Of a stretch of 64,000 bases of DNA, positions 48,970 through 63,144 are shown one piece after another. The DNA comes from Tessaracoccus flavescens. GTDB taxonomy: Bacteria > Actinomycetota > Actinomycetes > Propionibacteriales > Propionibacteriaceae. The stretch is from assembly GCF_001998865.1 (NCBI RefSeq), contig NZ_CP019607.1:620001-684000 (forward strand), given 5' to 3'. The translations under genes were made by a program, and so were the position numbers. Positions within the stretch are counted from its first letter, which is position 1. Each line of letters opens with the position of its first letter. The notes under the pieces were generated by a model. That model ran no database searches. It was not told where the DNA came from and was given only the letters and a program-made list of their open reading frames with translations.

Positions 48970-50061
48970 ATGGACAACGATGATGTTCTCCTCCTTGAAC
49001 GCGACGCTCAGTCGTGGCGACTCAGGTGTGACAGCAACCCCGAGTTGGTGTCGCAGGCCAACGCCTATCTGGGGTACCTCGCGGACCGGAACTACTCGCC
49101 ACGAACGGTTCGCACCTACGGCTACGGCCTGCCCGCCTTCCACCGATGGCTCCATCACGTTGGGTTGAGTGTTGGCGACGTCGTCACCGACGACGTGCTG
49201 GGCTTCCTGAGCGCGTGTCGACAAGAAACGATCCCGGGCCGACCAGGGCCCAACGTGGTCGACCTGGCGGGCCGACCCACAGACCGGCTCGCACCAGCGT
49301 CGGTGAACCTGCGGCTGGCCGCCGTCGCCGGGATGTTCGAGTTCTTGTCGATGCGGGACCCGGGAATGCGTTCCCCGATCCCCAAGGGCAAGCCCTCGTC
49401 CTGGTTCGCGACCGGGGAGCGCACCGGCATGCTGGTCCATACCCGCCGACGACCGGCACCACGATCCCGGCTACGGCTGCGCACCCCCAGACGGCTGCCG
49501 CGGGCGTTGAGCGTCGAGGAGACCGCCACGCTGTTGGGGTCGCTGCGTTGCAGCCGGGACCTGTCCATTGCGGGGTTGATGCTCTACTGCGGGCTTCGTT
49601 CCTGCGAGGTCCTGGCCCTGGCGGTCACCGACGTCGATATCGGCGGCCGGTGGTTGAGTGTCCACGGCAAGGGCGGCAAAGACCGTCGCGTCCCCCTTGA
49701 CGAGGACCTGGCCGCGATGATCGCCTCCTACCTCCTGACAGACCGGCCCGAATCCTCATCACCTGTGTTGTTCCTCAGCGCGAAGGGCCCCACCCGCGGG
49801 CAACCACTGACGGCAGCTGGGTTGCGCAGCATCTTCCGTTACCACCGCAGCATCACCGGGATCGTTGCCGGCGCCCCACATGCTTTGCGTCACACCTTCG
49901 GCACCGCCTTGGCGGAGGCCGGGGTTGACCTGGCAGTCATGCAGGCCCTGCTGGGGCACGCCCACGTCGACACCACCGCCCGCTACATCCACCTCGCACC
50001 GACTCACGTGAAGGCCCAATACGATGCCGCTCGCACCCGTCAACGCCTCAACCGTCCCTGA
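48970..50061 (+). CDS. Tyrosine recombinase, TnpA-like
   Basis: 363 residues. N-terminal SAM-like DNA-binding domain (NAYLGYLADRNYSPRTVRTY), then the catalytic domain with Arg in LMLYCGLRSCEVLAL, Lys in HGKGGKDRRVPL, HxxR in APHALRHTFGTALAEAG, His in LLGHAHVDTT and nucleophile Tyr in ARYIHLAPTH. All catalytic residues are present. It overlaps the next gene by 38 bases. Confidence 0.93.
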   Translation: MDNDDVLLLERDAQSWRLRCDSNPELVSQANAYLGYLADRNYSPRTVRTYGYGLPAFHRWLHHVGLSVGDVVTDDVLGFLSACRQETIPGRPGPNVVDLAGRPTDRLAPASVNLRLAAVAGMFEFLSMRDPGMRSPIPKGKPSSWFATGERTGMLVHTRRRPAPRSRLRLRTPRRLPRALSVEETATLLGSLRCSRDLSIAGLMLYCGLRSCEVLALAVTDVDIGGRWLSVHGKGGKDRRVPLDEDLAAMIASYLLTDRPESSSPVLFLSAKGPTRGQPLTAAGLRSIFRYHRSITGIVAGAPHALRHTFGTALAEAGVDLAVMQALLGHAHVDTTARYIHLAPTHVKAQYDAARTRQRLNRP

Positions 50062-51675
50062 CCCCTCCGAAACCCCCAAGCAGGTGGTGGCCGCCTACCT
50101 CACCCACCAACACCGAACCGGTCGGGGCAATGTCTCCTTCACCCAAGCAGCCAGAGTGTTCATGCGTCGCTGGCCCCAGCCCCAGAACTGGGCCGACGAG
50201 GCACTTCAGGTCCAACTCTCCGCAGGTTGCGCTACCCGTCCATTCATCACGTTCCTGCTGGTCACCGGACGGTTGCACCCGGGCTGGGACTACATGGTGA
50301 ACCGGAAGTTCTCCTCGCTCTGGCGCGACGTCGAAGACACCGCCATCGGGGCAGACCTTGAGGCGTTCATCGAAGCCGCCCGCGGTTGCGGCTACAGCGA
50401 GCGCGTTGCCTCCGCGATGGCCTCCCAAGTCATGGCTCGGGTGTTGTTTGCCACCGGCAGGCCGCTGTCACAGACCACCTATGCCGACTTCGACGCCCTC
50501 ACCGCCGCTGGCGTCCGGCGTCAACACGCCACGGGCAGGACTTGGAAGCACTACCGCGCCGCGGCGACAGCAACGAAAACGGTGCTGTTCCACATGGGAA
50601 TTCTGCCCGCCCTGCCCGAGCCCTGCCAGCAACCTTGGCCCTTTACCCGTCGCCTCGAGGGCATTCCGGAGCCGATGCATTCGATCCTGGTGCGATACCT
50701 GCAACGCAAAACTGTGACCTGCAAACCCAAGACAGTCTCCTGCCTGGCCACCCGACTGAAGCACTTCGCCACCTTCATCACCGCCATCGATCCTGAACTG
50801 ATCCCGTCGGAATTGACGCGCTGCGATCACATCGAACCTTGGCTGGTGTCCCTGCCTCACACCCTCAACTCCACTACCGGGGCGTTGGTCACCGTCGCTG
50901 ACCAGGCCCGCCGGATCTTGGCCGCGGCCAACTTTCTGGCTGACATCACCGAGTGGGACTGGCCCGAAGCCCCAACACGGAGGCTGTTCTACTCCTCCGA
51001 CAATCCGCGGCTTCCCCAGCCACTGCCCAGGTTCCTGCCACCCGACGCGGACCGTCGCCTCACCGAAGAACTCACCGCCTCCGAAAACCGGTTGGCCGCT
51101 GATGCTCTCCTGCTGCAGCGCGCTTGCGGGCTCCGCATCGGGGAACTCCTTGACCTTGAACTCGACGCCGTCATCGACACCCCCCACCTCGGATCCTGGC
51201 TCAAGGTCCCGCTGGGGAAACTCGACACTGAGCGCATGGTCCCAATCGACGAGGAAGCACTGACGAGATCATCGACAGAATCATCGCGCTGCGTAGCCCT
51301 GGCCGGGCGATCCCGCACCCACGCACCGGGCAACCCGCACAATTCTTGTTCACCGCCCACGGCCGCCGTCTATCCGCCAACGTCCTGCGCCATGAGCTGC
51401 GGCGCGCGGCGACCTCGGCAGGGATCGGGCATGTCACCCCCCATCAGCTCCGTCACACCTACGCCACTGCATTGGTCAACGCCGGAGTTTCCCTACAAGC
51501 ACTGATGTCGATCCTGGGACACGTCTCCGCCGAGATGAGCCTGCGCTACGGCCACCTCTTCGACACCACCATCCGCGCCGAATACGAACGCGCCCTCGAC
51601 CTGGCCAAGAACCGCATCGGCGCACTACCCCAACCCGCCAACACCGCACCGCCGAGCCCGCCGCAACATGGATGA
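50024..51675 (+). pseudogene. Tyrosine recombinase, TnpB-like (one frameshift)
   Basis: About 550 residues when joined. Arg in LLQRACGLRIGELLDLEL, then a one-base deletion at about 51262 (after IDEEAL, where GAC GAG has lost a G). After it come the HxxR in TPHQLRHTYATALVNAG, ILGHVSAEMSLRYGHL with the nucleophile Tyr. TnpB of Tn554 is the largest of the three proteins, as here. If the deletion is real the element is probably immobile. Confidence 0.85.
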
Positions 51676-51953
51676 CCGGCCCGACGATCAAAACCGCCCT
51701 CGCGAGCGGGTACTGCCTCCGCGCCCCCGCACAACAGGCCTGCACCTACGCCAACATCTGCGAGCACTGCCCGAGCTTCCACACCACGATCCAAGACATC
51801 CCCGCCCTGACCCGGCAACGCGACACCGCCGCCGCCCTGGCCGACGACGCGCAACACCGCGGATGGGACAGCGAAACCGAACGCCACCTCAAACTCATCA
51901 CCCGGCTCAACAACCTCATCGACACCGCCACGACACGCCCGAACGCCGGATAA
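51672..51953 (+). CDS. Small TnpC-like accessory protein
   Basis: 93 residues, overlapping the end of the TnpB-like gene by 4 bases (ATGA). Sequence has a Cys-rich patch (CLRAPAQQACTYANICEHCP) followed by a helical region (LKLITRLNNLIDTA). Position, size and co-translation match TnpC of Tn554-type elements, which aids integration orientation. No catalytic motif. Confidence 0.7.
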   Translation: MTGPTIKTALASGYCLRAPAQQACTYANICEHCPSFHTTIQDIPALTRQRDTAAALADDAQHRGWDSETERHLKLITRLNNLIDTATTRPNAG

Positions 51954-52002
51954 AACCAGACACCTCCATCACCGCAAAATCAGCACAGATTAGCCGGTTA
52001 AT

Positions 52003-52217
52003 GTGGCGATAACGCCGCGATGGAGTCGTTCTTCGCGCTCCTGCAGAAGAACGTCCTCGACCGTCGATCCTGGGGCACACGAGAGGAACTGCGCCTGGCC
52101 ATCGTGTCCTGGATCGAGGGCAAGTACCACCGCAAACGCCGTCAACGCCGACTCGGGAAACTCACCCCCATCGAGTTCGAACTCATCATGAACCCAGCCG
52201 CTACACTGGCGGCATAA
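52003..52217 (+). pseudogene. IS3-family transposase OrfB, C-terminal part
   Basis: Holds the DDE glutamate region and end of OrfB: GDNAAMESFFALLQKNVLDR, IVSWIEGKYHRKRRQRRLGK, LTPIEFE. It joins exactly to the N-terminal part at 48199-48870 once the Tn554-like element is removed. Confidence 0.9.
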
Positions 52218-52232
52218 ACCCGGAGGTCAACC

Positions 52233-53689
52233 AAACCTTCAGCGGACCCGACCGCCACGAAGAAGAGTCCGTCACCGTGCAGAGGGTAGTCCGCGGGCGA
52301 ATAGGGGCGCTTGGCCGCAGCGTCCCACAGCAGGCCTTCCAGCTCGGAGTCGGGGACCCATCCCACCGCCTCAATGCCGGTGTTGGCGCTCACGGCGGGC
52401 AGGGAGGAAGTGAGGTCCAACTCCGCCGTGGCGACGACGTCCGGCCCGGGGGCCGCCGGGTCGACCTTGAGCACTACGTTGCGGTTGACGCCCTTGTCTG
52501 CGTTGTCGCGTTCGCTCGCGATGTAGACGAACCCGTCCCCGGCCACGGTGATCCCCTCGGCGTCGGGCCCTGCGGCTGCGGGCTTGTCGCGATCCTTCGC
52601 GTACCGCGCACGCTTGCCCTCGCTCCACCCGTCGGCGAAGCTCGCCCTACCAGCCTCGTCGAGGTCGAGCTTCCAGAAGGTGCCCGTCCCGTTGTCGACC
52701 GCGTAGAGCACCGCCCTGCCGTCCTCGACCGTGAAGTCCAGGCCGGACGAGTCCTCGAGGAACATCGCCGTCGGATCGAGCACCGCGGTCGCGGAAGCAC
52801 CGGGCCAGGCTTCGTTGCCGGGTTCCGGGGCGGGCGGCTCCTCACCGCAGTTGCAGTAGCCCGGGGTCAGGGTCGTCGGCTGCCCCCACTCCCCCGTGCC
52901 GTTCGGGCAGCGCCCCCAGCTCGGGACGCCGTGCGCGGACCAGGCGTAGGAGTCGACAAGCGTGCCGTCGGGCAGGAACAGGCGTGCCGTGTCCGCCTTG
53001 CCAAGCCCGAAGCTGAAGTCGATGTCGGTGCGCAGCATCAGGTACGCGCCCGGTGCGAGCACAGTCCCAGCGGCGATGGCGTCGGTGCGGGTGTCGTCGT
53101 CGTCCTTGATCAGGAAGCCCCCGAGGTCGACCGGGGTCGCACCGGTGTTGAGCAGTTCGATGTAGTCGCCGGGCGCCGAGTTCGAGTTGACCTCGTTGAT
53201 CACGACGGCGGGTAGCGCAGGCTCGGCGCAGCTGTTCGCCGTACCTTTCGTCGGGGCGAGCGAGTCGCGAAGGGCTCCGGAGCCGTCGGGGCAGCGGGCG
53301 ATGCTCGTGAGCGAGTGCTGGGTCCACGCGTGGGAGTCGACGAGCGTCACACCGTCGGGAGCGAAGAGCCGCACCGAGTCGGCGCCCCCGAGGCCGAAGC
53401 CGCCCTCGACGGTGGCGATGTCGACGACATGGAAGGCGCTCGGGGCGAGCACCGTTCCTGAGGGGAGGACCCATCGGTGATCGTCGGAGTTGTCGCTGAG
53501 CACGTAGCCGCCGAGGTCGACCTGCTCCCCGCCAGGGTTGTAGAGCTCGACCCAGTCGTCCGGCGAACCCGCCTGGGACTCGATCTCGTTGATGACGACG
53601 CCAGCGGGGGCCGCGTCGGCGTCCAGGGGCGCGAGCCTGAGGATCGAGACGGTTACTGCTGCGGCGAGCGCGGCGCGGGCCTTGCGCAT
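52233..53689 (-). pseudogene. Secreted lamin-tail-domain (LTD) protein, 5' part
   Basis: ATG at 53689 with AGGAGG upstream; Sec signal peptide (RAALAAAVTVSILRLAPLDA). Two lamin-tail domains follow: VVINEIESQAGSPDDWVELY...DLGGYVLSDN at about 30-150 and VVINEVNSNSAPGDYIELLN...DLGGFLIKDD at about 165-285. Then a beta-propeller-like domain (LDFTVEDGRAVLYAVDNGTG, AEGITVAGDGFVYIASERDN) is cut at FFVAVGSAEG by the IS3 element. The remaining part is at 47306-47850. LTD proteins are often cell-surface or associated with exonucleases; role here unknown. Confidence 0.85.
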
Positions 53690-53824
53690 GGGTGCCTCCT
53701 GGTCGGTGGTGTGCTGGCACAGCCAACCAGTGGAGGGTGAACATCCGGTGAGCGGGAATGGTCCGGTTCCTGACCGGCTGCCGAAGCAACGGTGACCCGG
53801 CTTGTCGCTGCGGGCAAATGCAGG

Positions 53825-53854
53825 AAGGGCCCGCGACCGGAGTCGCGGGCCCTT
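53825..53854 (-). terminator. Intrinsic terminator after rpoC
   Basis: 13-bp perfect stem (AAGGGCCCGCGAC / GTCGCGGGCCCTT, loop CGGA) beginning 12 bases past the rpoC stop. It ends the rplJ-rplL-rpoB-rpoC transcription unit. Confidence 0.85.
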
Positions 53855-53866
53855 CGGGGATCAGGT

Positions 53867-57805
<3,939 letters not shown>

Positions 57806-57888
57806 GTTTTGCTTCTCTTTCCCCTACTTCAGGGCAGTAGGTGCCTTTGGAAAAGTCTGAGTTCTTGTGGGTGTGACTGAGCTAAGAC

Positions 57889-60800
57889 TCAGACTTCGCC
57901 GACGTCCAGGAAGTTGTCAGAACCGGGGCGGCGACCGAGGTCGATGCCGAAGTCCTCGGCGGAGCGGATGTCATCCTCGGACTCGCGCAGGTCGATGACC
58001 CGGCCGTCGTCGGAGAGCACCTCGACGTTCAGACACAGCGACTTCATTTCCTTGACGAGAACCTTGAACGACTCCGGGATGCCCGGCTCGGGGATGTTCT
58101 CGCCCTTGACGATCGCCTCGTAGACCTTCACGCGGCCGGGGACGTCGTCGGACTTGATGGTCAGGAGCTCCTGCAGGGCCCATGCGGCGCCGTAGGCCTC
58201 GAGGGCCCACACCTCCATCTCACCGAAGCGCTGGCCACCGAACTGCGCCTTACCACCCAGCGGCTGCTGCGTGATCATCGAGTACGGGCCGGTCGAACGG
58301 GCGTGGATCTTGTCGTCGACCAGGTGGTGCAGCTTCAGCATGTACATGTAGCCGACGCCGATCTTGTCCGGGTACTTCTCGCCGGTACGACCGTCGAAGA
58401 GGTATGCCTTGCCGGAGGAGTCGATCAGGCGGTCGCCGTCACGCGTGGGAAGCGAGTTGTCGAGCAGACCCGCGATCTCCTCCTCGTTGGCGCCGTCGAA
58501 GACGGGGGTGGCCACCTTGGAGTCGCCCTCGACGCGGCCGAGGCCGACCTCGCGGAGACGCTCGGCCCATGCCTCTTCGATGCCGGTGATGTCCCAGCCG
58601 GTCTTCGCGATCCACCCGAGGTGGTTCTCGAGGACCTGGCCGATGTTCATTCGGGAAGGAACGCCGAGCGGGTTCAGCACGATGTCGACGGGGGTGCCGT
58701 CCTCGAGGAACGGCATGTCCTCGACGGGGAGGATCTTCGAGATGACGCCCTTGTTGCCGTGGCGTCCGGCGAGCTTGTCGCCGTCGGAGATCTTGCGCTT
58801 CTGGGCGACGTGGACGCGGACCAGCTGGTTCACGCCGGGGAGCAGCTCGTCGTCGTCCTCGCGGTTGAACACGCGGACGCCGATGACCGTTCCGGTCTCG
58901 CCGTGGGGCACCTTGAGCGAGGTGTCGCGGACTTCGCGGGCCTTCTCACCGAAGATGGCGCGCAGCAGGCGCTCCTCGGGGGTCAACTCGGTCTCGCCCT
59001 TCGGCGTGACCTTTCCGACGAGGATGTCGCCGGCGCCGACCTCGGCACCGATACGGACGATGCCGCGCTCGTCGAGATCGGCGAGCATCTCGTCGGAGAC
59101 GTTCGGGATCTCGCGGGTGATCTCCTCGGCGCCGAGCTTCGTGTCGCGGGCGTCGACCTCGTGCTCCTCGATGTGGATCGAGGTGAGGACGTCGTCCTGC
59201 ACGATGCGCTGCGAAAGGATGATCGCGTCCTCGTAGTTGAGGCCCTCCCACGGCATGAACGCCACGAGCAGGTTGCGGCCGAGCGCGAGCTCACCCTGGT
59301 CGGTGCAGGGCCCGTCGGCGAGCGGCGTGCCGATCTCGACACGGTCACCGGGGGCGACCAGCGGGCGCTGGTTGATGCAGGTGCCCGCGTTCGAGCGCAC
59401 GAACTTGTCCAGCTTGAAGCTGGAGTAGGTGCCGTCGTCGTTGGCGATCTCGATCAGATCGGCGGCGACGGAGGCGACCGCACCCGGCTTCTTCGCGAGC
59501 GTGACGTCGCCGACGTCGACAGCGGCGCGGTACTCCATGCCGGTGCCGACAAAGGGGGACTCGTTGCGGATCAGCGGGACGGCCTGGCGCTGCATGTTGG
59601 CGCCCATGAGGGCTCGCGAGGCGTCGTCGTGCTCGAGGAACGGGATCAGCGCGGTCGCGATGGAGACCATCTGACGCGGGGACACGTCCATGTACTCGAC
59701 CTCGGCAACGGGGACCTCGTCCGCGTCGCCGTGCTTCAGGCGGACGAGCACGCGCTCCTCCGTCAGGTGGCCCGACTCGTCGACTGCGGCGTTCGCCTGC
59801 GCGATCGAGTAGCGGTCCTCCTCGTCGGCGGTCAGGTAGTCGATCTGGTCGGTGACCAGGCCGTCGACGACCTTGCGGTACGGCGTCTCGATGAAGCCGA
59901 ACGCGTTGACGCGGGCGAACGAGGCCAGCGAGCCGATCAGACCGATGTTCGGGCCTTCAGGGGTCTCGATGGGGCACATGCGGCCGTAGTGCGACGGGTG
60001 GACGTCTCGGACTTCCATGCCTGCACGGTCGCGCGAGAGGCCGCCGGGGCCCAGCGCGGAGAGGCGACGCTTGTGGGTCAGGCCCGCGAGCGGGTTGTTC
60101 TGATCCATGAACTGCGACAGCTGCGAGGTGCCGAAGAACTCCTTGAGCGCGGCCGTGACCGGGCGGATGTTGATCAGCGTCTGCGGCGTGATGGCCTCGA
60201 TGTCCTGCGTGGTCATGCGGTCGCGGACGACGCGCTCCATGCGGCCGAGGCCGGTGCGCAGCTGGTTCTGGATCAGCTCGCCGACGGTGCGGAGACGACG
60301 GTTGCCGAAGTGGTCGATGTCATCGGCCTCGACGGGGACGTCGCCCAGCATCTCCTGGTGCTCGTGCAGCGCGACCACGTAGCGGATCGCCGCGACGATG
60401 TCGTCGATGGTGAGGACCTGCTGATCGAACGGCAGCTCGAGACCGAGCTTCTTGTTGATCTTGTAGCGGCCGACCTTCGCAAGGTCGTAGCGCTTCGGGT
60501 TGAAGTAGTAGTTCTCCAGCAGCTGCTGGGCGGCGTCGCGCGCAGGCGGTTCGCCCGGACGCAGCTTGCGGTAGATGTCGAGCAGGGCCTCGTCCTGGGT
60601 CTTGACCGAGTCCTTCTCGAGGGTGAGGCGCATCGACTCGTAGTCGCCGAACTCCTCGAGGATCTTGTCTTCGCTCCATCCGAGCGCCTTGAGCAGCACG
60701 GTGACGTTCTGCTTGCGCTTGCGGTCGAGGCGCATGAAGACCATGTCGCGCTTGTCGATCTCGAACTCGAGCCAGGCGCCACGCGAGGGGATCACCTTGC

Positions 60801-61362
60801 AGGAGAAGATGTCCTTGTCGGACGTCTTGTCGGGGGTCTGCTCGAAGTAGACTCCCGGTGAACGCACGAGCTGGGAGACGACGACACGCTCGGTGCCGTT
60901 GATGATGAAGGTGCCGCGGTCGGTCATCAGCGGGAAATCGCCGATGAAGACGGTCTGCGACTTGATCTCGCCGGTGTCGTTGTTCACGAACTCGGCGGTG
61001 ACGAAGAGCGGTGCGGCGTAGGTAACGTCGCGGTCCTTGCACTCCTCGATGGTGTACTTGGGCTCCTCGAAACGGTGGTCGCGGAACGAAAGCGACATCG
61101 TCTCGTTGAAGTCCTCGATCGGAGAGATCTCAGCGAAGATCTCCTCCAGACCGGAACGGGTGTTGACGTCCGTGCGGCCAGCGGCGAGCTGGTCCTCCAC
61201 CTTGGACCGCCAGGTCTCATTACCGATCAGCCAGTTGTATGCGTCGATCTGTAGATCCAGGAGGTTCGGGACCTCCAGTGGCTCGTGAATCTTCGCGAAG
61301 GAGATTCGGCCGGTGGACGAGACGACATTGGTGTTCTTCATCGCAGAGCGCGAGGCGGCCAA
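57889..61362 (-). CDS. rpoB: DNA-directed RNA polymerase beta subunit
   Basis: About 1157 residues. The rifampicin pocket is wild type ([20 protein letters not shown], then [10 protein letters not shown]). Other landmarks: [37 protein letters not shown] and the C-terminal [20 protein letters not shown] place the start at TTG 61362 ([14 protein letters not shown]) because AAGGA lies 7 bases upstream and the N-terminus then resembles related RpoB proteins. An ATG 21 codons further upstream and an internal ATG at residue 8 are alternatives. No frameshift in 3.5 kb. Confidence 0.98.
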   Translation of the reverse strand: MAASRSAMKNTNVVSSTGRISFAKIHEPLEVPNLLDLQIDAYNWLIGNETWRSKVEDQLAAGRTDVNTRSGLEEIFAEISPIEDFNETMSLSFRDHRFEEPKYTIEECKDRDVTYAAPLFVTAEFVNNDTGEIKSQTVFIGDFPLMTDRGTFIINGTERVVVSQLVRSPGVYFEQTPDKTSDKDIFSCKVIPSRGAWLEFEIDKRDMVFMRLDRKRKQNVTVLLKALGWSEDKILEEFGDYESMRLTLEKDSVKTQDEALLDIYRKLRPGEPPARDAAQQLLENYYFNPKRYDLAKVGRYKINKKLGLELPFDQQVLTIDDIVAAIRYVVALHEHQEMLGDVPVEADDIDHFGNRRLRTVGELIQNQLRTGLGRMERVVRDRMTTQDIEAITPQTLINIRPVTAALKEFFGTSQLSQFMDQNNPLAGLTHKRRLSALGPGGLSRDRAGMEVRDVHPSHYGRMCPIETPEGPNIGLIGSLASFARVNAFGFIETPYRKVVDGLVTDQIDYLTADEEDRYSIAQANAAVDESGHLTEERVLVRLKHGDADEVPVAEVEYMDVSPRQMVSIATALIPFLEHDDASRALMGANMQRQAVPLIRNESPFVGTGMEYRAAVDVGDVTLAKKPGAVASVAADLIEIANDDGTYSSFKLDKFVRSNAGTCINQRPLVAPGDRVEIGTPLADGPCTDQGELALGRNLLVAFMPWEGLNYEDAIILSQRIVQDDVLTSIHIEEHEVDARDTKLGAEEITREIPNVSDEMLADLDERGIVRIGAEVGAGDILVGKVTPKGETELTPEERLLRAIFGEKAREVRDTSLKVPHGETGTVIGVRVFNREDDDELLPGVNQLVRVHVAQKRKISDGDKLAGRHGNKGVISKILPVEDMPFLEDGTPVDIVLNPLGVPSRMNIGQVLENHLGWIAKTGWDITGIEEAWAERLREVGLGRVEGDSKVATPVFDGANEEEIAGLLDNSLPTRDGDRLIDSSGKAYLFDGRTGEKYPDKIGVGYMYMLKLHHLVDDKIHARSTGPYSMITQQPLGGKAQFGGQRFGEMEVWALEAYGAAWALQELLTIKSDDVPGRVKVYEAIVKGENIPEPGIPESFKVLVKEMKSLCLNVEVLSDDGRVIDLRESEDDIRSAEDFGIDLGRRPGSDNFLDVGEV

Positions 61363-61694
61363 GATTCGGTCCTTCCAAGAACGCTTGAAGCAGGTTTTCC
61401 TTGCACGTCGAACGACCCGCGTCAAGTCACGGGCACGATCGCATAGCTGGGCAAATGACCACTATATAGCAAATTGGCAGAGCACACAACTACCCCATCC
61501 CCCAGGGGCATGCGGCTCTCAAGCAGGTCGACGCTGACCTCGCGAAAGATGATAGCGCTCAGGAGTGGCTGCGCAACCCCCTCCGAGCGGGTGTCGCACG
61601 CTCAGTTGGGTCCCCCGGATGGAAGTGCTGCTCAGGCGCTGTTGACCACCGGGAGGCGCTCCCCCGCCGGGTCGAGGGATCTCCCGGGAAAGGA
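61363..61694 (-). promoter_or_regulatory. rplL-rpoB intergenic region
   Basis: About 330 bases without a gene. In other bacteria this region holds a partial terminator and an rpoB promoter. I see an A/T-rich patch (about 61455-61480, ATATAGCAAATTGGC on the plus strand), which could carry the -10 of an rpoB promoter. No conserved coding sequence. Confidence 0.4.
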
Positions 61695-61729
61695 CCGTGG
61701 CCCGCCACCACGAGGGGGACGGGCCACGG
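61695..61729 (-). terminator. Terminator or attenuator after rplL
   Basis: 10-bp stem (CCGTGGCCCG / CGGGCCACGG) located 27 bases past the rplL stop, followed by TCCTTTCC on the minus strand. Probably a partial terminator that sets the rplL to rpoB transcript ratio. Confidence 0.65.
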
Positions 61730-61755
61730 AAAGAGTTGCGCCTATGCGCGTCGGG

Positions 61756-62154
61756 TCACTTGACCTCGACGGAGCCACCGGCGGCCTCGAGGGCCTCCTT
61801 GGCCTTGGCAGCGGTCTCCTTGTCGACGCCCTCGAGCACCGGCTTCGGGGCGCCCTCAACGAGGTCCTTGGCCTCCTTCAGGCCGAGGGAGGTCAGAGCG
61901 CGCACCTCCTTGATGACTGCGATCTTCTTGTCGCCACCGGAGGTGAGGATGACGTCGACCTTGTCGGAGCCCTCCTCAGCAGCGTCGCCGGCGTCGCCGC
62001 CGCCAGCGGCGGGGGCAGCGGCAGCAGCAACCGCGACGGGAGCGGCAGCGGTGACCTCGAAGGTGTCTTCGAAGAGCTTGACGAACTCGGAGAGCTCGAT
62101 CAGGGTCATCTCCTTGAAAGCGTCAAGGAGCTCGTCGTTGGTGAGCTTCGCCAT
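61756..62154 (-). CDS. rplL: 50S ribosomal protein L7/L12
   Basis: 132 residues. Stalk protein that recruits translation factors. N-terminal dimerisation helices ([20 protein letters not shown]), an Ala/Pro/Gly hinge ([20 protein letters not shown]) and the C-terminal factor-binding domain ([30 protein letters not shown]). It follows rplJ by 54 bases. Confidence 0.98.
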   Translation of the reverse strand: MAKLTNDELLDAFKEMTLIELSEFVKLFEDTFEVTAAAPVAVAAAAAPAAGGGDAGDAAEEGSDKVDVILTSGGDKKIAVIKEVRALTSLGLKEAKDLVEGAPKPVLEGVDKETAAKAKEALEAAGGSVEVK

Positions 62155-62208
62155 GTTGGGCGTTCCTTTCAGAAAAAAGTGTGTGATCGCAGCGGGCGCT
62201 GCAACGGA

Positions 62209-62826
62209 TCACTCCGAAGCAGGTGCTGCTTCAGTTGCCGCATCCGCGGCGGGGGTCTCGTCCGAGGCAGCGGCGGCAGGCGCGGAGCCTGCGCCACCGA
62301 TCAGGGAGGGGTTGGCCTCGGCAGCGGTCTGCAGCGCACCGAGGACGCGGGCGCCCTTGGCAAGCGGAGCCGCCAGCATGTAGGCAGCCTTGGCCAGGTT
62401 GGCCTGCATTGCGCCGGCGAGCTTGGCAAGCAGAACCTCGCGGGATTCGAGGTCAGCCAGCTTCAGAACGGCCTTGGCGTCGAGGAACTTGCCCTCGAGG
62501 ACGCCACCCTTGATCGCCAGGGACGGATTGGCCTTTGCGAAGTCACGCAGCCCCTTGGTGGCGGCGGCGATGTCACCGGTGACGAAGGCGATGGCGGTGG
62601 GGCCGTTGAGGGACTCTTCGATGCCCTCAATGCCGGCTTCCTTTGCCGCGATCGTCGTCAGGGTGTTCTTCGCAACGGCGTAGGTGGCGTTCTCACCGAG
62701 GGATCGACGGAGTTCCTTCAGATCCTTGACGGTGAGACCGCGGTACTCGGTCAGCACTGCCGCTGCGGAGTTGCTGAACGCGTCAGTCAGCTCCGCAACC
62801 TTGGCAGCCTTGTCCGGCCTCGCCAT
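62209..62826 (-). CDS. rplJ: 50S ribosomal protein L10
   Basis: 205 residues. L10 anchors L7/L12 dimers to the ribosome. [20 protein letters not shown] at the N-terminus, [20 protein letters not shown] and [13 protein letters not shown] typical of the family. The C-terminus has a long Ala-rich tail. Likely autoregulated through the upstream L10 leader. Confidence 0.98.
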   Translation of the reverse strand: MARPDKAAKVAELTDAFSNSAAAVLTEYRGLTVKDLKELRRSLGENATYAVAKNTLTTIAAKEAGIEGIEESLNGPTAIAFVTGDIAAATKGLRDFAKANPSLAIKGGVLEGKFLDAKAVLKLADLESREVLLAKLAGAMQANLAKAAYMLAAPLAKGARVLGALQTAAEANPSLIGGAGSAPAAAASDETPAADAATEAAPASE

Positions 62827-62995
62827 GTGGTCTCCTTCCGATTAGCAGCCTTGGGGTTCCCGGCGGGAGCTCCAAGGGCCTCGGACCACAAACAAAAAGC
62901 CCCGTCGCCGGTGGCGTCGGGGCGGCTACCATGAACATGGAAGAAGCTCGTACGTTCACCTGCGCGGGTGCCTTTCGGCTTTAGGACTTGCGTCA
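62827..62995 (-). promoter_or_regulatory. Ribosomal protein L10 leader with attenuator hairpin
   Basis: The rplJ 5'-UTR contains sequence typical of the L10 leader (GCAAGTCCTAAAGCCGAAAG followed by GGTGAACGTACGAGC on the minus strand). Further on, a strong hairpin (GCCCCGACGCC / GGCGACGGGGC, 62900-62924) is followed by TTTTTG (62894-62899), i.e. an intrinsic terminator about 70 bases before rplJ. Binding of L10(L12)4 presumably controls read-through. Confidence 0.75.
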
Positions 62996-63055
62996 CCTGC
63001 GGTCTTCGGCGTCGACAAGATTACCGGCAGGACTCCCCCGCACCAAATCGGCGAG

Positions 63056-63117
63056 TTGACTCACGCTAGATGCCCGCGTAGGTCGATTCGTTGACTCATC
63101 TCAACATGCCCGCGTAG
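63056..63117. repeat. Direct repeat at the IS left end
   Basis: Two copies of TTGACTCA followed after 6-7 bases by ATGCCCGCGTAG (63056-63081 and 63091-63117). They lie 28 bases ahead of the transposase gene. Such repeated motifs are typical transposase binding sites at an IS end. Confidence 0.7.
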
Positions 63118-63144
63118 CGGCACGCTACGAGGATGGAGTTGACG

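Larger units (their letters stand above)
48874..52001. mobile_element. Tn554-like element with two tyrosine recombinases and a TnpC-like protein
   Basis: 3.1 kb bounded by a perfect 14-bp inverted repeat (TTAACCGGCTAATC at 48874-48887; complement at 51988-52001). Removing it restores the IS3 orfB frame as GRVGACGDNAAMESFF. It encodes three genes in one direction with overlaps: a 363-residue recombinase, a larger recombinase (one frameshift) and a small TnpC-like protein. Size order and spacing match TnpA-TnpB-TnpC of Tn554. It contains no cargo. Confidence 0.85.
47849..52232. mobile_element. IS3-family element, itself interrupted
   Basis: Inverted repeats AAGGTTTGGTTGACTCC (left) and GGAGGTCAACCAAACCTT (right) border the element. 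It carries orfA and orfB of an IS3 transposase. orfB is split at about 48868 by a 3.1-kb tyrosine-recombinase element and resumes at about 52002. Without that inner element the IS would be about 1.25 kb, the normal IS3 size. Exact tips are uncertain by a few bases, because the flanking GAAGG/CCTTC is itself palindromic. Confidence 0.85.
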
